From assembly GCF_001424875.1 (NCBI RefSeq), contig NZ_LMCT01000012.1, positions 441,864-505,863 of the forward strand: 64,000 nt of DNA, in the 5' to 3' direction. Origin of the DNA: Kitasatospora sp. Root107 (GTDB lineage: Bacteria; Actinomycetota; Actinomycetes; Streptomycetales; Streptomycetaceae). Positions within the stretch are counted from its first letter, which is position 1. Each line of letters starts with the position of its first letter. The translations under genes were made by a program, and so were the position numbers. Positions 19,682 through 27,626 of the stretch are shown piece by piece. The notes under the pieces were generated by a model. The model had not been told where the DNA came from, did no database searches, and worked only from the letters and a program-made list of their open reading frames with translations.

Positions 19682-19918
19682 TGTGTGCGGAGTCGGCGGC
19701 GGGTGACGGCCCGTCCGCTTGATCCGTTCGTCCCGACGGCCGCGTGCGTCGCCGTGCCCGGGGTGCCGCTCTGCGCGGAGGCCGGGGGTCCGCCTCGACG
19801 CGTCGGCGCCTTCGCTGGTCCGTGCCGGGGGGCGTCGCCACGGCGGAAGGGTCCGGCAGGCGACGGCACGCCGGCCGTCGGGGGTTCGGGGGTGGAGGGA
19901 AAGGCCGACCGGGGCGGG
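19682..19918. other. Non-coding spacer at the left edge of the PKS cluster
   Basis: 237 nt between the M23 terminator and the stop of the convergent phosphopantetheinyl transferase gene. I see no gene, repeat or RNA element. It marks the probable left border of the polyketide cluster. Confidence 0.4.
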
Positions 19919-20671
19919 TCAGTTGACGCTGCGCCAGATGTGGGGCTCCGGCTCCTCGTGGTGGCCCTGCGCCCGCTCGTCGGCGGTCGGCGCCGGTCCG
20001 CCGACGAACTCCGGCCGCTGGGGTGGGGTGCCCGAGGAGACCCCCACCGCGGCGACGTATCCACCGCGCAGCCGGACGGCCCTGAACTCCGCCGGGGTGT
20101 ACGGCGTCCGGGCGACGTAGGGCAGGCACTCCCCCTGCGGCTCGAAGCCGATCCGCCGCAGACCGCCGCGCAGACCCTCGCCGGTCAGCTTCACCGCCGC
20201 CTCCTTCAGCACCCACAGGGCCGCCCGGTGCTCCTCGGTGGCCGGCCGCAGGGCCGCCCGCTCGGCGGGGGTGAGGAAGGTGCTGTCGGGCAGCGCCGCC
20301 ACCCGCGAGACCTGCTCGGTGTCGATCCCGACCACCGCGCCCACCGCCACGGCCGCCATCGTGTAGCGGCCGCTGTGCGCGATGCTCAGCGACAGCTCGG
20401 GGTGGGCCTCCACCCGGGGGCGGCCGTCGGCGTGGCGGGCCAGCCGCAGCGCCGTCCACGGCTCACCCACCAGGTCGGAGGCGGCCCGGCGGGCCAGCCA
20501 CCGGGCGACCAGCGACCGGGTCCGGTCCGACGGCCGGTGCAGCCTCAGGACCCGCTCGCGCTCGGGCGCGGGCAGTGCCCGGAAGACCGCCTCGGCGAGC
20601 TCCTCGGACCCGGGGGTGTCCAGGTCGTGGGCGAGGAACCGGGTCTGCGGAGGGATCGGGCCCGGTGTCAT
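19919..20671 (-). CDS. Sfp-type 4'-phosphopantetheinyl transferase
   Basis: A 250-residue enzyme that transfers the 4'-phosphopantetheine arm from CoA to a Ser of carrier proteins. The two core signatures are present: VVGIDTEQ (Asp117, Glu119, metal ligands) and LWVLKEAAVKLTG (Trp153, Lys156, Glu157). LSLSIAHSGRY at about 93-103 is the usual N-terminal motif. It is the last gene of the PKS operon, its ATG overlapping the preceding stop as ATGA. It is therefore very likely the activator of the cluster's ACP, encoded 3.3 kb upstream in the same transcript. Many type II PKS clusters lack their own transferase. Confidence 0.92.
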   Translation of the reverse strand: MTPGPIPPQTRFLAHDLDTPGSEELAEAVFRALPAPERERVLRLHRPSDRTRSLVARWLARRAASDLVGEPWTALRLARHADGRPRVEAHPELSLSIAHSGRYTMAAVAVGAVVGIDTEQVSRVAALPDSTFLTPAERAALRPATEEHRAALWVLKEAAVKLTGEGLRGGLRRIGFEPQGECLPYVARTPYTPAEFRAVRLRGGYVAAVGVSSGTPPQRPEFVGGPAPTADERAQGHHEEPEPHIWRSVN

Positions 20672-20868
20672 CCGGTCCTCGCCCTCAGCCGGGTGCGCTG
20701 CCGGGGCACCCGCCGGCCCGGCTGCGGGGCCGGCCACTCGGCCGACTCGCGGGCCGGCCCGGAGCCGGCTGTCCGCAGGGCACCGGGGGCGAAGATGCTC
20801 AGGGCGGCCACCAGCGGGTGCTCGTCGCCCTCGGCCGACGGGACCGCCGGGTGCACCGGGGTGCCCAT
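20668..20868 (-). CDS. 66-residue unknown protein embedded in the PKS operon
   Basis: A small protein (MGTPVHPAVPSAEGDEHPLV...) whose ATG overlaps the preceding stop by 1 bp (TGATG) and whose stop overlaps the next start by 4 bp (ATGA). This arrangement strongly suggests that it is translated. It has a short hydrophobic stretch (HPLVAALSIFAPGAL) and a basic C-terminus (RRVPRQRTRLRARTG). The size and the Trp-Pro-Arg-rich tail faintly recall acyl-CoA carboxylase epsilon subunits, which would fit malonyl-CoA supply. However, the usual N-terminal V-x-G-x-P motif is missing and no beta subunit is nearby. Function is unassigned. Confidence 0.6.
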   Translation of the reverse strand: MGTPVHPAVPSAEGDEHPLVAALSIFAPGALRTAGSGPARESAEWPAPQPGRRVPRQRTRLRARTG

Positions 20869-21260
20869 CACGCCGTCCCGGACTGCCCGGCCCTGCGCCA
20901 CACGAGCACCCGACGCTGCTGACGGGCGTCGACCTCCCGGGTGGCGCGGACGGTGAGCAGGTCACCGTCGAGCACGGCGTCCCGGGTCTGCTCGACGCCG
21001 ATCCAGTCGGCGCGCGAGGAGATCCGGATGCGATGCACGACCTGACCCTCGGTCACCCACCACTCGCCCGCGTACCCCATGTAGGAGGGGCCGGGGCCGG
21101 GGGTCGTCGGCATCATGCTCACCGAGACGTGGCCGTCGGGCGTGTAGACCAGCATTCCCTCGGGCGCGGGGCCCAGCGGGCCCTCGCCCACGGGCCGCCC
21201 GGCCTCGTCCAGGTCGTGGAAGGCCTCCAGGTGCCACACCCCGACGATGTCCTGTGTCAT
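20868..21260 (-). CDS. Lipocalin-like domain protein
   Basis: A 130-residue single-domain protein of the Lipocalin_5 type: IVGVWHLEAFHDLDE at the start, GMLVYTPDGHVSVSMMP in the middle, and DGDLLTVRATREV near the end. Such small beta-barrels recur in aromatic polyketide clusters, where they may bind a hydrophobic intermediate or assist a cyclisation or oxidation. None of this can be shown from sequence. It overlaps the hydrolase gene upstream (ATGA at 21257-21260) and the small gene downstream (TGATG), so its stoichiometry is probably coupled to theirs. No signal peptide. Confidence 0.85.
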   Translation of the reverse strand: MTQDIVGVWHLEAFHDLDEAGRPVGEGPLGPAPEGMLVYTPDGHVSVSMMPTTPGPGPSYMGYAGEWWVTEGQVVHRIRISSRADWIGVEQTRDAVLDGDLLTVRATREVDARQQRRVLVWRRAGQSGTA

Positions 21261-22165
21261 GTTCGGTGATCCTTTCCGGCTCCTCTGCGGCCCGCGCACT
21301 CCTCCACGAAGCCGAGTGTCCTGAGGTGGTACGCGCGCGCCGTCCAGCCGAGGCTGATGTTGTGGCCCGCATCGGGTTGGTGGTCGATCACGACCCGGGG
21401 TGACGCACTCAACCGGGACCGCAGCCGTGCCACGGCCTGCTGGTCGTGCCGCCACCACGACTCGTGCTCGGCGAAGGTGAGCCGGACCGGCACCCGGATC
21501 CGCCCCGCCAGGTCGGCGAACTCCTCCTGCCAGCGGACGGCGTCCGCGAGCTCACGCGGCGGCACGGGCGCCACGACCGTGCCACCGGCCTGGAACGTCC
21601 CCGGCGGGTAGAGGCGCAGCGGCCCCCAGTTGAGGCGCCAGTTCCGGCCGCCGCGCGGGGCCTCCGCCACCGGCGGCGCCGCGTACTCGTCGCCGCAGCC
21701 GGAGATGTCCAGGCCCAGCAGCCCCGGCACCGCGCCGTCCGCCGCGATCCGCAGCGCCGCCTTGCCGCCGAACGAGTGCGCGAGCAGGAAGATCCCGGCA
21801 CCGGTGTCGTACCGGGCCGCCAGACCGCGCAGGGCCGCCGCCAGGGTGGCCGCCTGGTCCGCGATCCCCTGCCCTTCGGGCAGCTGCCGGGCCGAGTGCC
21901 CGTAGCCGGGCCGGTCCACGGCCACCGCCGCGAAGCCGAGGTCCGCGGCGAGGGACAGGAACGAGGTCTCCGGATGGGCCGGTCCGCCGAAGTACGCCGC
22001 GCTCATCCCCGCTCCGTGCAGGGCGACCACCATCGCCCGGCACGGAGCGTTGGACGGGCGGGCGAGCAGGGCGGAGAGGGTGATCCCGCCCGCGTCCAGG
22101 GTGATGCTCCGGGTCTCCGCCGTCGCCGTCGCCGTCCCCGGACCGGCCAGCTGCGCCACCGTCAC
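21257..22165 (-). CDS. Alpha/beta hydrolase
   Basis: A 302-residue alpha/beta-fold hydrolase. The nucleophile elbow is LLAHSFGGKAAL (Ser within H-S-F-G), the oxyanion region is VALHGAGMSAAYF, and the catalytic His is likely in DAGHNISLG. The acid may be in TFAEHESWW. In a polyketide pathway it could release or decarboxylate the chain, hydrolyse an ester, or act as an editing thioesterase. Sequence alone does not decide. It starts at GTG 22165, overlapping the aromatase stop by 4 bp (GTGA), and ends overlapping the lipocalin-like start, so it is translationally coupled on both sides. Confidence 0.85.
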   Translation of the reverse strand: MTVAQLAGPGTATATAETRSITLDAGGITLSALLARPSNAPCRAMVVALHGAGMSAAYFGGPAHPETSFLSLAADLGFAAVAVDRPGYGHSARQLPEGQGIADQAATLAAALRGLAARYDTGAGIFLLAHSFGGKAALRIAADGAVPGLLGLDISGCGDEYAAPPVAEAPRGGRNWRLNWGPLRLYPPGTFQAGGTVVAPVPPRELADAVRWQEEFADLAGRIRVPVRLTFAEHESWWRHDQQAVARLRSRLSASPRVVIDHQPDAGHNISLGWTARAYHLRTLGFVEECAGRRGAGKDHRT

Positions 22166-23112
22166 GGCCGGTCGCCCCCGGCGAGCCCCTCCGCGTACGA
22201 CTTGGCGATGCCCAGCGTCGCCAGGCTGTTGGTGCTGAGCGCGGTACGGACGAAGTCGATCGCGTCCTGGACGGTCGCGTCCGCCCCCAGGATCCCGGCG
22301 ATCTTCGCGGTGTCGACCGTGAAGGTGTGCTGGGAGGAGGCCGTGACGCCGTCGTCCGTCGGGGTGATCGTCCAGTACCCCGTGTGCAGCGTGATCAGCG
22401 CGGGGAGGGTGACCTGCTTGTACGCGATCTGGTACGGCGGCAGCCCGACCCGGTGCGACTTCGTGGTGTGCGAACTGCCGTCCTTGGAGCGGGTGTCCAT
22501 CTCCAGGGTCTGCAGTCCCTCGGCCGGCTCGTCGAGACGCACCGCGAGGACGTGTGGCAGCCGCTCGGTCCACAGGTCCGCCCGGTAGATGAACTCGTAC
22601 ACGTCCCGGGCGGCGCCCCTGATGTGCACGGTGTCCTCGAACGAGCAGGTCAGCTCGTCCACGGCGCCGGCCGACTCGGCGATCGCCTTGAGCGAGTCCA
22701 GCTCTGTGCGGGAGTTGCGGTCCACCACGTCGTCGAGCCAGCCGAGACTGTCGGCGTCGACGGCCCGGTAGTCGTGGTCCAGCCGGACCAGCGTCTCCCC
22801 GGACGGCAGCGCCTCGATCAGCCAGGCACCGCCCATCGCGGCCACCGGAGGCGTGCTGACCTCCTGCCGGAACCGGATCCGGAGGTTCTCCGGGTCCAGG
22901 GTGCGGTGCGAGGTCCAGTTCTTGACGGTGTCGCCCGCCGTCGCCCAGATCCGGATCCGCTCCTCCCGCTCGCCGCGCTCCAGGTGGTCGACGTAGATGC
23001 TCGGGGGGAACACCTGGGGCCAGCTCGTAGCCTCCGCCAGCAGGCGGTAGACGGTCTCGGCCGGGGCCGAGATCTTGATCTCGTGTCCGGACTCGTGCAG
23101 CTCGGACGGCAT
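22162..23112 (-). CDS. Didomain polyketide aromatase/cyclase
   Basis: A 316-residue protein of two START/Bet v1-like halves (about 1-150 and 155-316), both beginning with a helix-grip motif (HEIKISAPAETVYRLLAEATSWPQVFP and FEDTVHIRGAARDVYEFIYRADLW). Didomain ARO/CYCs of the ActVII type act on C9-reduced polyketides, dehydrating and aromatising the first (C7-C12) ring. Its presence next to an ActIII-like ketoreductase fits this use. It lies 40 nt after the ketoreductase gene and overlaps the hydrolase gene by 4 bp. No signal peptide. Confidence in family is high; ring position is inferred. Confidence 0.93.
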   Translation of the reverse strand: MPSELHESGHEIKISAPAETVYRLLAEATSWPQVFPPSIYVDHLERGEREERIRIWATAGDTVKNWTSHRTLDPENLRIRFRQEVSTPPVAAMGGAWLIEALPSGETLVRLDHDYRAVDADSLGWLDDVVDRNSRTELDSLKAIAESAGAVDELTCSFEDTVHIRGAARDVYEFIYRADLWTERLPHVLAVRLDEPAEGLQTLEMDTRSKDGSSHTTKSHRVGLPPYQIAYKQVTLPALITLHTGYWTITPTDDGVTASSQHTFTVDTAKIAGILGADATVQDAIDFVRTALSTNSLATLGIAKSYAEGLAGGDRP

Positions 23113-23152
23113 GTTGGACTCCTCGGAGCTCGGGGAAGGACGGGTCTGGGGC

Positions 23153-23938
23153 TCAGAAATTGCCGAGCCCGCCGCAGACGTTCAGGGCCTGGGAGGTGAT
23201 GGCGGCCGCCGTGTCGGAGACCAGGTAGCCGACCAGCCCGGCCACCTCCTCCGGGGTCGAGTAGCGGCCCAGCGGGATCTTGGCCTGGAACTTCTCCAGC
23301 ACCGCCTCCTCCGTGGCGCCGGACAGCCGGCTGTAGTTCTGCCGGACGCGCTCGGCCATCGGGGTCTCTACGTAGCCGGGGCAGACCGCGTTGACCGTGA
23401 TGCCGGTGGGGGCCAGCTCGTTGCCGAGTGCCTTGGTGAAGCCGACCACGCCGTGCTTGGAGGCGGAGTACGGGGCGCCCAGGACCACGCCCTGCTTGCC
23501 CGCGGTCGAGGCGATGTTGATGATGCGGCCCCAACTCCGGTGCCGCAGCCCGCCCGTGGTCAGCACCTCACGGGTCAGCCGGAACACGCTGTTGAGGTTG
23601 GTCTCGATCAGGTTGTCCCACAGCTCGTCGGCGATGTCGGCGGTGACTCCGCCGCCACTGATCCCCGCGTTGTTGACGAGCACGTCGACCTGGCCGAACC
23701 GGTCGACGGCGGCCTGGACGTACCCGCGGATCGAGTCCCGGGACCGCACGTCGAGCACCACACCATCGACGTCGAGCCCTTCCTCCCGGAGCTGCTTGAC
23801 GGTCGTGAGGACCTTGTCCTCGGTGCGCGACCCGATGAACACCTGGTGGCCCTGGCCGGCCAGCAGCCGGGTGACGGCCAGACCGATTCCACTGGTGGCA
23901 CCGGTCACCAGGACGACCCGACGCTCCTGCTGTGTCAT
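23153..23938 (-). CDS. ActIII-like polyketide ketoreductase
   Basis: A 261-residue NADPH-dependent short-chain reductase that should reduce the C9 ketone of the nascent polyketide. The cofactor motif is TGATSGIG (12-19). The catalytic tetrad is Asn114, Ser144, Tyr157 and Lys161, at the same numbers as in the actinorhodin KR. Length is also the same as ActIII. The C-terminus (NVCGGLGNF) closely follows the actIII type. It lies between ACP and aromatase genes with gaps of 31 and 40 nt. Together with the didomain aromatase it predicts a C9-reduced aromatic scaffold. Confidence 0.95.
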   Translation of the reverse strand: MTQQERRVVLVTGATSGIGLAVTRLLAGQGHQVFIGSRTEDKVLTTVKQLREEGLDVDGVVLDVRSRDSIRGYVQAAVDRFGQVDVLVNNAGISGGGVTADIADELWDNLIETNLNSVFRLTREVLTTGGLRHRSWGRIINIASTAGKQGVVLGAPYSASKHGVVGFTKALGNELAPTGITVNAVCPGYVETPMAERVRQNYSRLSGATEEAVLEKFQAKIPLGRYSTPEEVAGLVGYLVSDTAAAITSQALNVCGGLGNF

Positions 23939-23969
23939 GACTTCTCTTCTCTGCGTGTGGGCTTCTGGC

Positions 23970-24233
23970 TCAGGCTGCGGGCGTCATCAGGTGCGCGGAG
24001 ACGGCCGCCAGGAAGGCGCGCGGGGTGCTGGCGTCGCCGACGACGGCCTCGTCCAGCTCGATGCCGTACTCGCGCTCGACCCGGCCTGCGGTCTCCAGCA
24101 GCGCGAGCGAGTCGTAGCCGATGTCGCTGAACTCGGTGTCGAGGACGTCCCCGCTGAGGCCGGTGCCCTCGGGGGCGCCGGAGCCTTCGAGGAGGATCCG
24201 CTTGAGGTCGTCGAGGGTGAAGGTCTGTGACAT
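23970..24233 (-). CDS. Type II PKS acyl carrier protein
   Basis: An 87-residue carrier protein. The phosphopantetheine attachment site is Ser42 in IGYDSLALLE, the same position as in the actinorhodin ACP. Helix II and the acidic surface typical of type II ACPs are present. It carries the growing poly-beta-ketone to the ketosynthase pair, KR and cyclases. It follows the KS-beta gene by 50 nt, which is the standard alpha-beta-ACP order of a minimal PKS. The operon also encodes a phosphopantetheinyl transferase that should load it. Confidence 0.96.
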   Translation of the reverse strand: MSQTFTLDDLKRILLEGSGAPEGTGLSGDVLDTEFSDIGYDSLALLETAGRVEREYGIELDEAVVGDASTPRAFLAAVSAHLMTPAA

Positions 24234-24283
24234 GGGGGCTTCGCTTTCTTGACTGGGTGTGGGGTGAGGTGACCGATGGGGAG

Positions 24284-25477
24284 TCAGGAGCGCACGACCA
24301 TGGCCGAGTTGAAGCCGCCGTGGCCCCGGGCCAGCACCAGCGCCGTGCGCAGCGCGGCCGGGCGCGGCTGGGAGACGACCAGGTCGAGGCCGAAGCGCTC
24401 GGCAGCCTCGATGTGGACGGTCGGCGGGATCACGCCGTCCTCCAGGGCGAGGAAGGCCGTGGCCAGGTCCAGGGCGGCACCCCCCGCGTACAGGCGGCCG
24501 GTCATCGTCTTGGGGGCGGTGACCGGGACCCCGCGCGGGCCGAAGACCGCGACCAGCGTCTCGGCCTCGATCCGGTCGAGCTCGGGATCGGCCGCCGCGT
24601 CGGCGAAGACGACGTCCACCTCGGAGGGCAGCACCCGGGCGTCGGCGAGGGCGAGTTCGACGGCCTTGCGCAGCCCGGGCTCCCGCCCGTCGAAGGTGGC
24701 GGCGTACCCGGCGATCTCGCCGTACACCTTGGCGCCGCGGGCGCGTGCCGACTCCGCCGACTCGGTGATGAGCAGCGCGCCGCCCTCACCGGCCACATGG
24801 CCGTCGGCCCGGTCGTCGAACGGGAGGTAGGCGTGGGTGGGTTCGGCGGCGGTGCTGAGCCGGCCGCTGGTGTGCAGACCCACCCAGCCCCAGGAGCAGA
24901 GCAGGGCGTCCACCGCGCCGGCCACCACCAGCCGGGTGCCCTTGCGGATCTGGCGGCGGGCCTGGGCCACCGCGTCCAGGCCGCCGGACTGGTCGGTGAC
25001 GACGACGCCGCTGGGGCCCTTCATGCCGTTGCGGATCGAGATCTGGCCGGTGTTGACCGCGTAGAACCAGGCGAAGGACTGGTAGGCGCTGACGTACTGG
25101 CCGCCCTTGCTCCAGAGGTTCTTCAGCTCGCGCTGGCTGAACTCGAAGCCGCCCGCCGAGCTGGCGGTGCTCACGCCCATGTCGAACTCGGGCAGCTCGG
25201 CCGGCCGCACCTGCGCGTCCGCCAGGGCCCAGTCCGCGGCGACCAGGGAGAGCCGGGTCACCCGGTCCGTCTGCGGCATCAGCCGGCTCGGCAGGTGGTC
25301 CTCGGCCGTGAAGCCGGTGATCTCCCCGGCGAGCTTCGCCGGGTACGGCGAGGCGTCGAAGTGGGTGAGCGGTCCGATGGCACTCTTGCCGGCCAGCGTC
25401 GCGTTCCAGTAGTCCCGCGCGCCGAGCCCGTTGGGCGCGGTCACGCCCAGTCCCGTCACCACCACTGAGGCCGTCAT
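24284..25477 (-). CDS. Ketosynthase chain length factor (KS-beta)
   Basis: A 397-residue subunit that pairs with KS-alpha and sets chain length. The active-site Cys of ketosynthases is replaced by Gln163 in [11 protein letters not shown], the hallmark of KS-beta, which primes by malonyl-ACP decarboxylation. In the chamber-lining helix [14 protein letters not shown], the residues corresponding to actinorhodin Thr112 and Phe116 appear to be Ser114 and Leu118. These smaller side chains may permit a chain longer than C16, but this is only a rough inference. It starts at ATG 25477, overlapping the KS-alpha stop by 4 bp, the usual coupling that keeps the heterodimer balanced. Confidence 0.95.
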   Translation of the reverse strand: MTASVVVTGLGVTAPNGLGARDYWNATLAGKSAIGPLTHFDASPYPAKLAGEITGFTAEDHLPSRLMPQTDRVTRLSLVAADWALADAQVRPAELPEFDMGVSTASSAGGFEFSQRELKNLWSKGGQYVSAYQSFAWFYAVNTGQISIRNGMKGPSGVVVTDQSGGLDAVAQARRQIRKGTRLVVAGAVDALLCSWGWVGLHTSGRLSTAAEPTHAYLPFDDRADGHVAGEGGALLITESAESARARGAKVYGEIAGYAATFDGREPGLRKAVELALADARVLPSEVDVVFADAAADPELDRIEAETLVAVFGPRGVPVTAPKTMTGRLYAGGAALDLATAFLALEDGVIPPTVHIEAAERFGLDLVVSQPRPAALRTALVLARGHGGFNSAMVVRS

Positions 25478-26745
25478 GCGACGCTCCTTTCCGGTTGGGT
25501 CAGCACCATGGCGCTCTGGAATCCGCCGAAGCCGCTGCCGACCGTGAGGACGGTGTCGACGACCTGCTCGCGAGCGGTCAGCGGCACGTAGTCCAGGTCG
25601 CACTCGGGGTCGGGGGTGTGCAGGTTCGCCGTCGGTGGGACGGTGTTGTGACTGATCGCCAGGACGGACGCGGCGATCTCGATGGAACCGATCGCGCCCA
25701 GCGAGTGCCCCACCATGGACTTGATGGAGCTCACCGGCGTGCGGTAGGCGTGGTCGCCCAGGCTGCGCTTGAACGCGGCGGTCTCGTGCCGGTCGTTCTG
25801 CTTGGTCCCCGAGCCGTGCGCGTTGATGTAGTGGACGGCCGTGGGGTCCATCCGGGCCTCGTCCAGGGCCGCGGTGATGGCCTGCGCCATCTCCGCGCCG
25901 TCGGGGCGCAGGCCCGTCATGTGGTACGCGTTGCTCCGGGTCGCGTACCCCGCGATCTCGGCGTGGATCCGGGCCCCGCGGCGCCGCGCGCTCTCCAGCT
26001 CCTCCAGGACGAACACCGCCGAACCCTCGCCGAGCACGAACCCGTTGCGGGTGCCGTCGAACGGACGGGAGGCGTGCGCGGGGTCGTCGTACCGCGGCGT
26101 GGTCGCCTTGATCGCGTCGAAGCAGGCCATGGTGATCGGCGAGATCGGTGCGTCGCTGGCGCCGGCGATCACGACGTCGGCCGAGCCCTCGCGGATCAGC
26201 TCGACGGCGTAGCCGACCGAGTCGAGCCCGGAGGTGCAACCGGCCGACACCATGCTGACCGGGCCCTGGGCACCCACCGACCGGGCGACCTCGGCCGCGA
26301 ACGAGCTCGGCACGAAGTAGTCGTAGAAGAACGGGTCGGCGTAGCTGTGGTCGACCAGGTCGAGCCGGCCGCCGTCGCTCACCGTGCGGTAGTCCTGGTC
26401 CAGGCTCATCGTGGCGCCCACGGCGCTGCCGATGGTGACGCCGATCCGGTAGGGGTCGAGCGTTCCGGTGTCCAGACCGCTGTCGGCGACCGCCCCGCGC
26501 GCCGCCACCAGGGCGAACTGCGCGGCGCGGTCCATCCGCCGGACCTCCTGCGGGGTCAGGCCGTGCGCGTAGGGATCGAAGTCGATCTCCGCGGCGACCC
26601 GGGAGCGGAACTGGGTGGGGTCGAAGAAGGTGATCGTCCTGGTGGCCGTGCGGCCCTCGCTCAGCAGACTCCAGAAGGCCTTGGTGCCGACCCCGCCGGG
26701 GGCGAGCACCTCCATCCCGGTGATGACCACGCGCCTGGCGCTCAT
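25474..26745 (-). CDS. Beta-ketoacyl synthase alpha subunit (KS-alpha)
   Basis: A 423-residue condensing enzyme of the minimal type II PKS. The catalytic triad is Cys170 ([10 protein letters not shown]), His310 ([15 protein letters not shown]) and His347 ([12 protein letters not shown]). It performs iterative decarboxylative Claisen condensations with malonyl-ACP. It starts at ATG 26745. The start overlaps the end of the double-cyclase gene by 4 bp (ATGA) and its own end overlaps KS-beta by 4 bp. The sequence is typical of aromatic type II enzymes, not fatty-acid FabF, as shown by the TKQND(R)HE loop and its partnership with the Gln-type KS-beta. Confidence 0.96.
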   Translation of the reverse strand: MSARRVVITGMEVLAPGGVGTKAFWSLLSEGRTATRTITFFDPTQFRSRVAAEIDFDPYAHGLTPQEVRRMDRAAQFALVAARGAVADSGLDTGTLDPYRIGVTIGSAVGATMSLDQDYRTVSDGGRLDLVDHSYADPFFYDYFVPSSFAAEVARSVGAQGPVSMVSAGCTSGLDSVGYAVELIREGSADVVIAGASDAPISPITMACFDAIKATTPRYDDPAHASRPFDGTRNGFVLGEGSAVFVLEELESARRRGARIHAEIAGYATRSNAYHMTGLRPDGAEMAQAITAALDEARMDPTAVHYINAHGSGTKQNDRHETAAFKRSLGDHAYRTPVSSIKSMVGHSLGAIGSIEIAASVLAISHNTVPPTANLHTPDPECDLDYVPLTAREQVVDTVLTVGSGFGGFQSAMVLTQPERSVA

Positions 26746-27422
26746 GCCGAGGCCTCCCAGCTGTAGAAGCGGGTGCCGACCTGGTCGGCGGTGGAGCGCC
26801 AGGTGGCCGGGTCGTACACCTTGACCAGCGGCTCCAGCTCCCGGCAGATCTTGATGAACCGGGGGTCGGCCTCCTTCCACGCCTGGTCGATGAGCGCGTA
26901 CCCGTCGGCCAGCACGAAGTCCTGGATGTGGAAGTAGACGCCGCCGAGGTTGAACAGCTGGCGGCGGCGGGTGCCCATGTGGTGCGGGAAGTCGGTGGCG
27001 TCGAGCTCGGCGAACAGCCGCGACACCTCGGGGATCACCACCGGGTCCATCCGGTTCACGATGACCGTGCTGTGCAGGACCTCCCCCGCCTGCACGGGCT
27101 TCCCCTGCCAGGCGTAGAAGCGGGTCGCCATCGCGTCCAGCGGCGCGAACTCGGCACCGTCCTCGTACGCGGACACCAGCGGGGCGAGGTCCTCGACCAG
27201 CCGGCCGTAGTCGGCGTCGTCCTTCAGCCCGATGCCCGGCGCCGTCGTCTGCTCGTCCGTGAAGTCCTGAATGTGGACCAGCAGGCCGTGGTAGCCGAAC
27301 AGTTGGCGTCGCAGCGTCCCCACCGAGGCGGGCGCGCCGGAGGCGTCGAACCTGGCGAACGCCCCCGTGATGTCCTGCTCCGACTCGGCGGCCGTCCTCG
27401 TCAGAGTCACCGTCGTGCGCAT
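26742..27422 (-). CDS. Tandem double-domain TcmI-type polyketide cyclase
   Basis: A 226-residue protein made of two homologous ~105-residue TcmI-family domains. Domain 1 has [20 protein letters not shown] (35-54) and [10 protein letters not shown]. Domain 2 has [20 protein letters not shown] (150-169) and GTRFYSWEA. Classical TcmI is a single ~110-residue ferredoxin-like domain that works as a dimer and closes later rings. Here the dimer may be built into one chain with two non-identical sites. It sits between the ferredoxin (1-bp overlap) and KS-alpha (4-bp overlap). Domain 2 keeps the consensus better ([16 protein letters not shown]), so domain 1 may be divergent or specialised. Confidence 0.9.
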   Translation of the reverse strand: MRTTVTLTRTAAESEQDITGAFARFDASGAPASVGTLRRQLFGYHGLLVHIQDFTDEQTTAPGIGLKDDADYGRLVEDLAPLVSAYEDGAEFAPLDAMATRFYAWQGKPVQAGEVLHSTVIVNRMDPVVIPEVSRLFAELDATDFPHHMGTRRRQLFNLGGVYFHIQDFVLADGYALIDQAWKEADPRFIKICRELEPLVKVYDPATWRSTADQVGTRFYSWEASA

Positions 27423-27616
27423 CAATCCTCCATGATGGAAAGAGACTTGGTGGGGCAGACGAACACCGCCTTGCGCGCCCCTTCCGCGGCCGGGCCCTCG
27501 GGCCGGTCGGTGAGCAGCAGGACGACGCCGTTGTCGTCCTGCGAGAACACCGCGGGTTCGGTGAGCACGCACTGGCCGGAGCCGACGCAGCGCTCGTCGT
27601 GTTTCGCTATCCGCAT
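27422..27616 (-). CDS. [3Fe-4S] ferredoxin for the neighbouring P450
   Basis: A 64-residue ferredoxin of the actinobacterial P450-partner type. Cysteine ligands lie in RCVGSGQC (Cys10 and Cys16) and VCPTKSL near the C-terminus. The position between the first two that would hold a fourth Cys is occupied by another residue, as expected for a 3Fe-4S cluster. It would pass electrons from a ferredoxin reductase (not encoded nearby) to the P450 whose gene lies 10 nt upstream. Its stop overlaps the cyclase ATG by 1 bp (TGATG). Confidence 0.93.
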   Translation of the reverse strand: MRIAKHDERCVGSGQCVLTEPAVFSQDDNGVVLLLTDRPEGPAAEGARKAVFVCPTKSLSIMED

Positions 27617-27626
27617 GACCCGCCCC

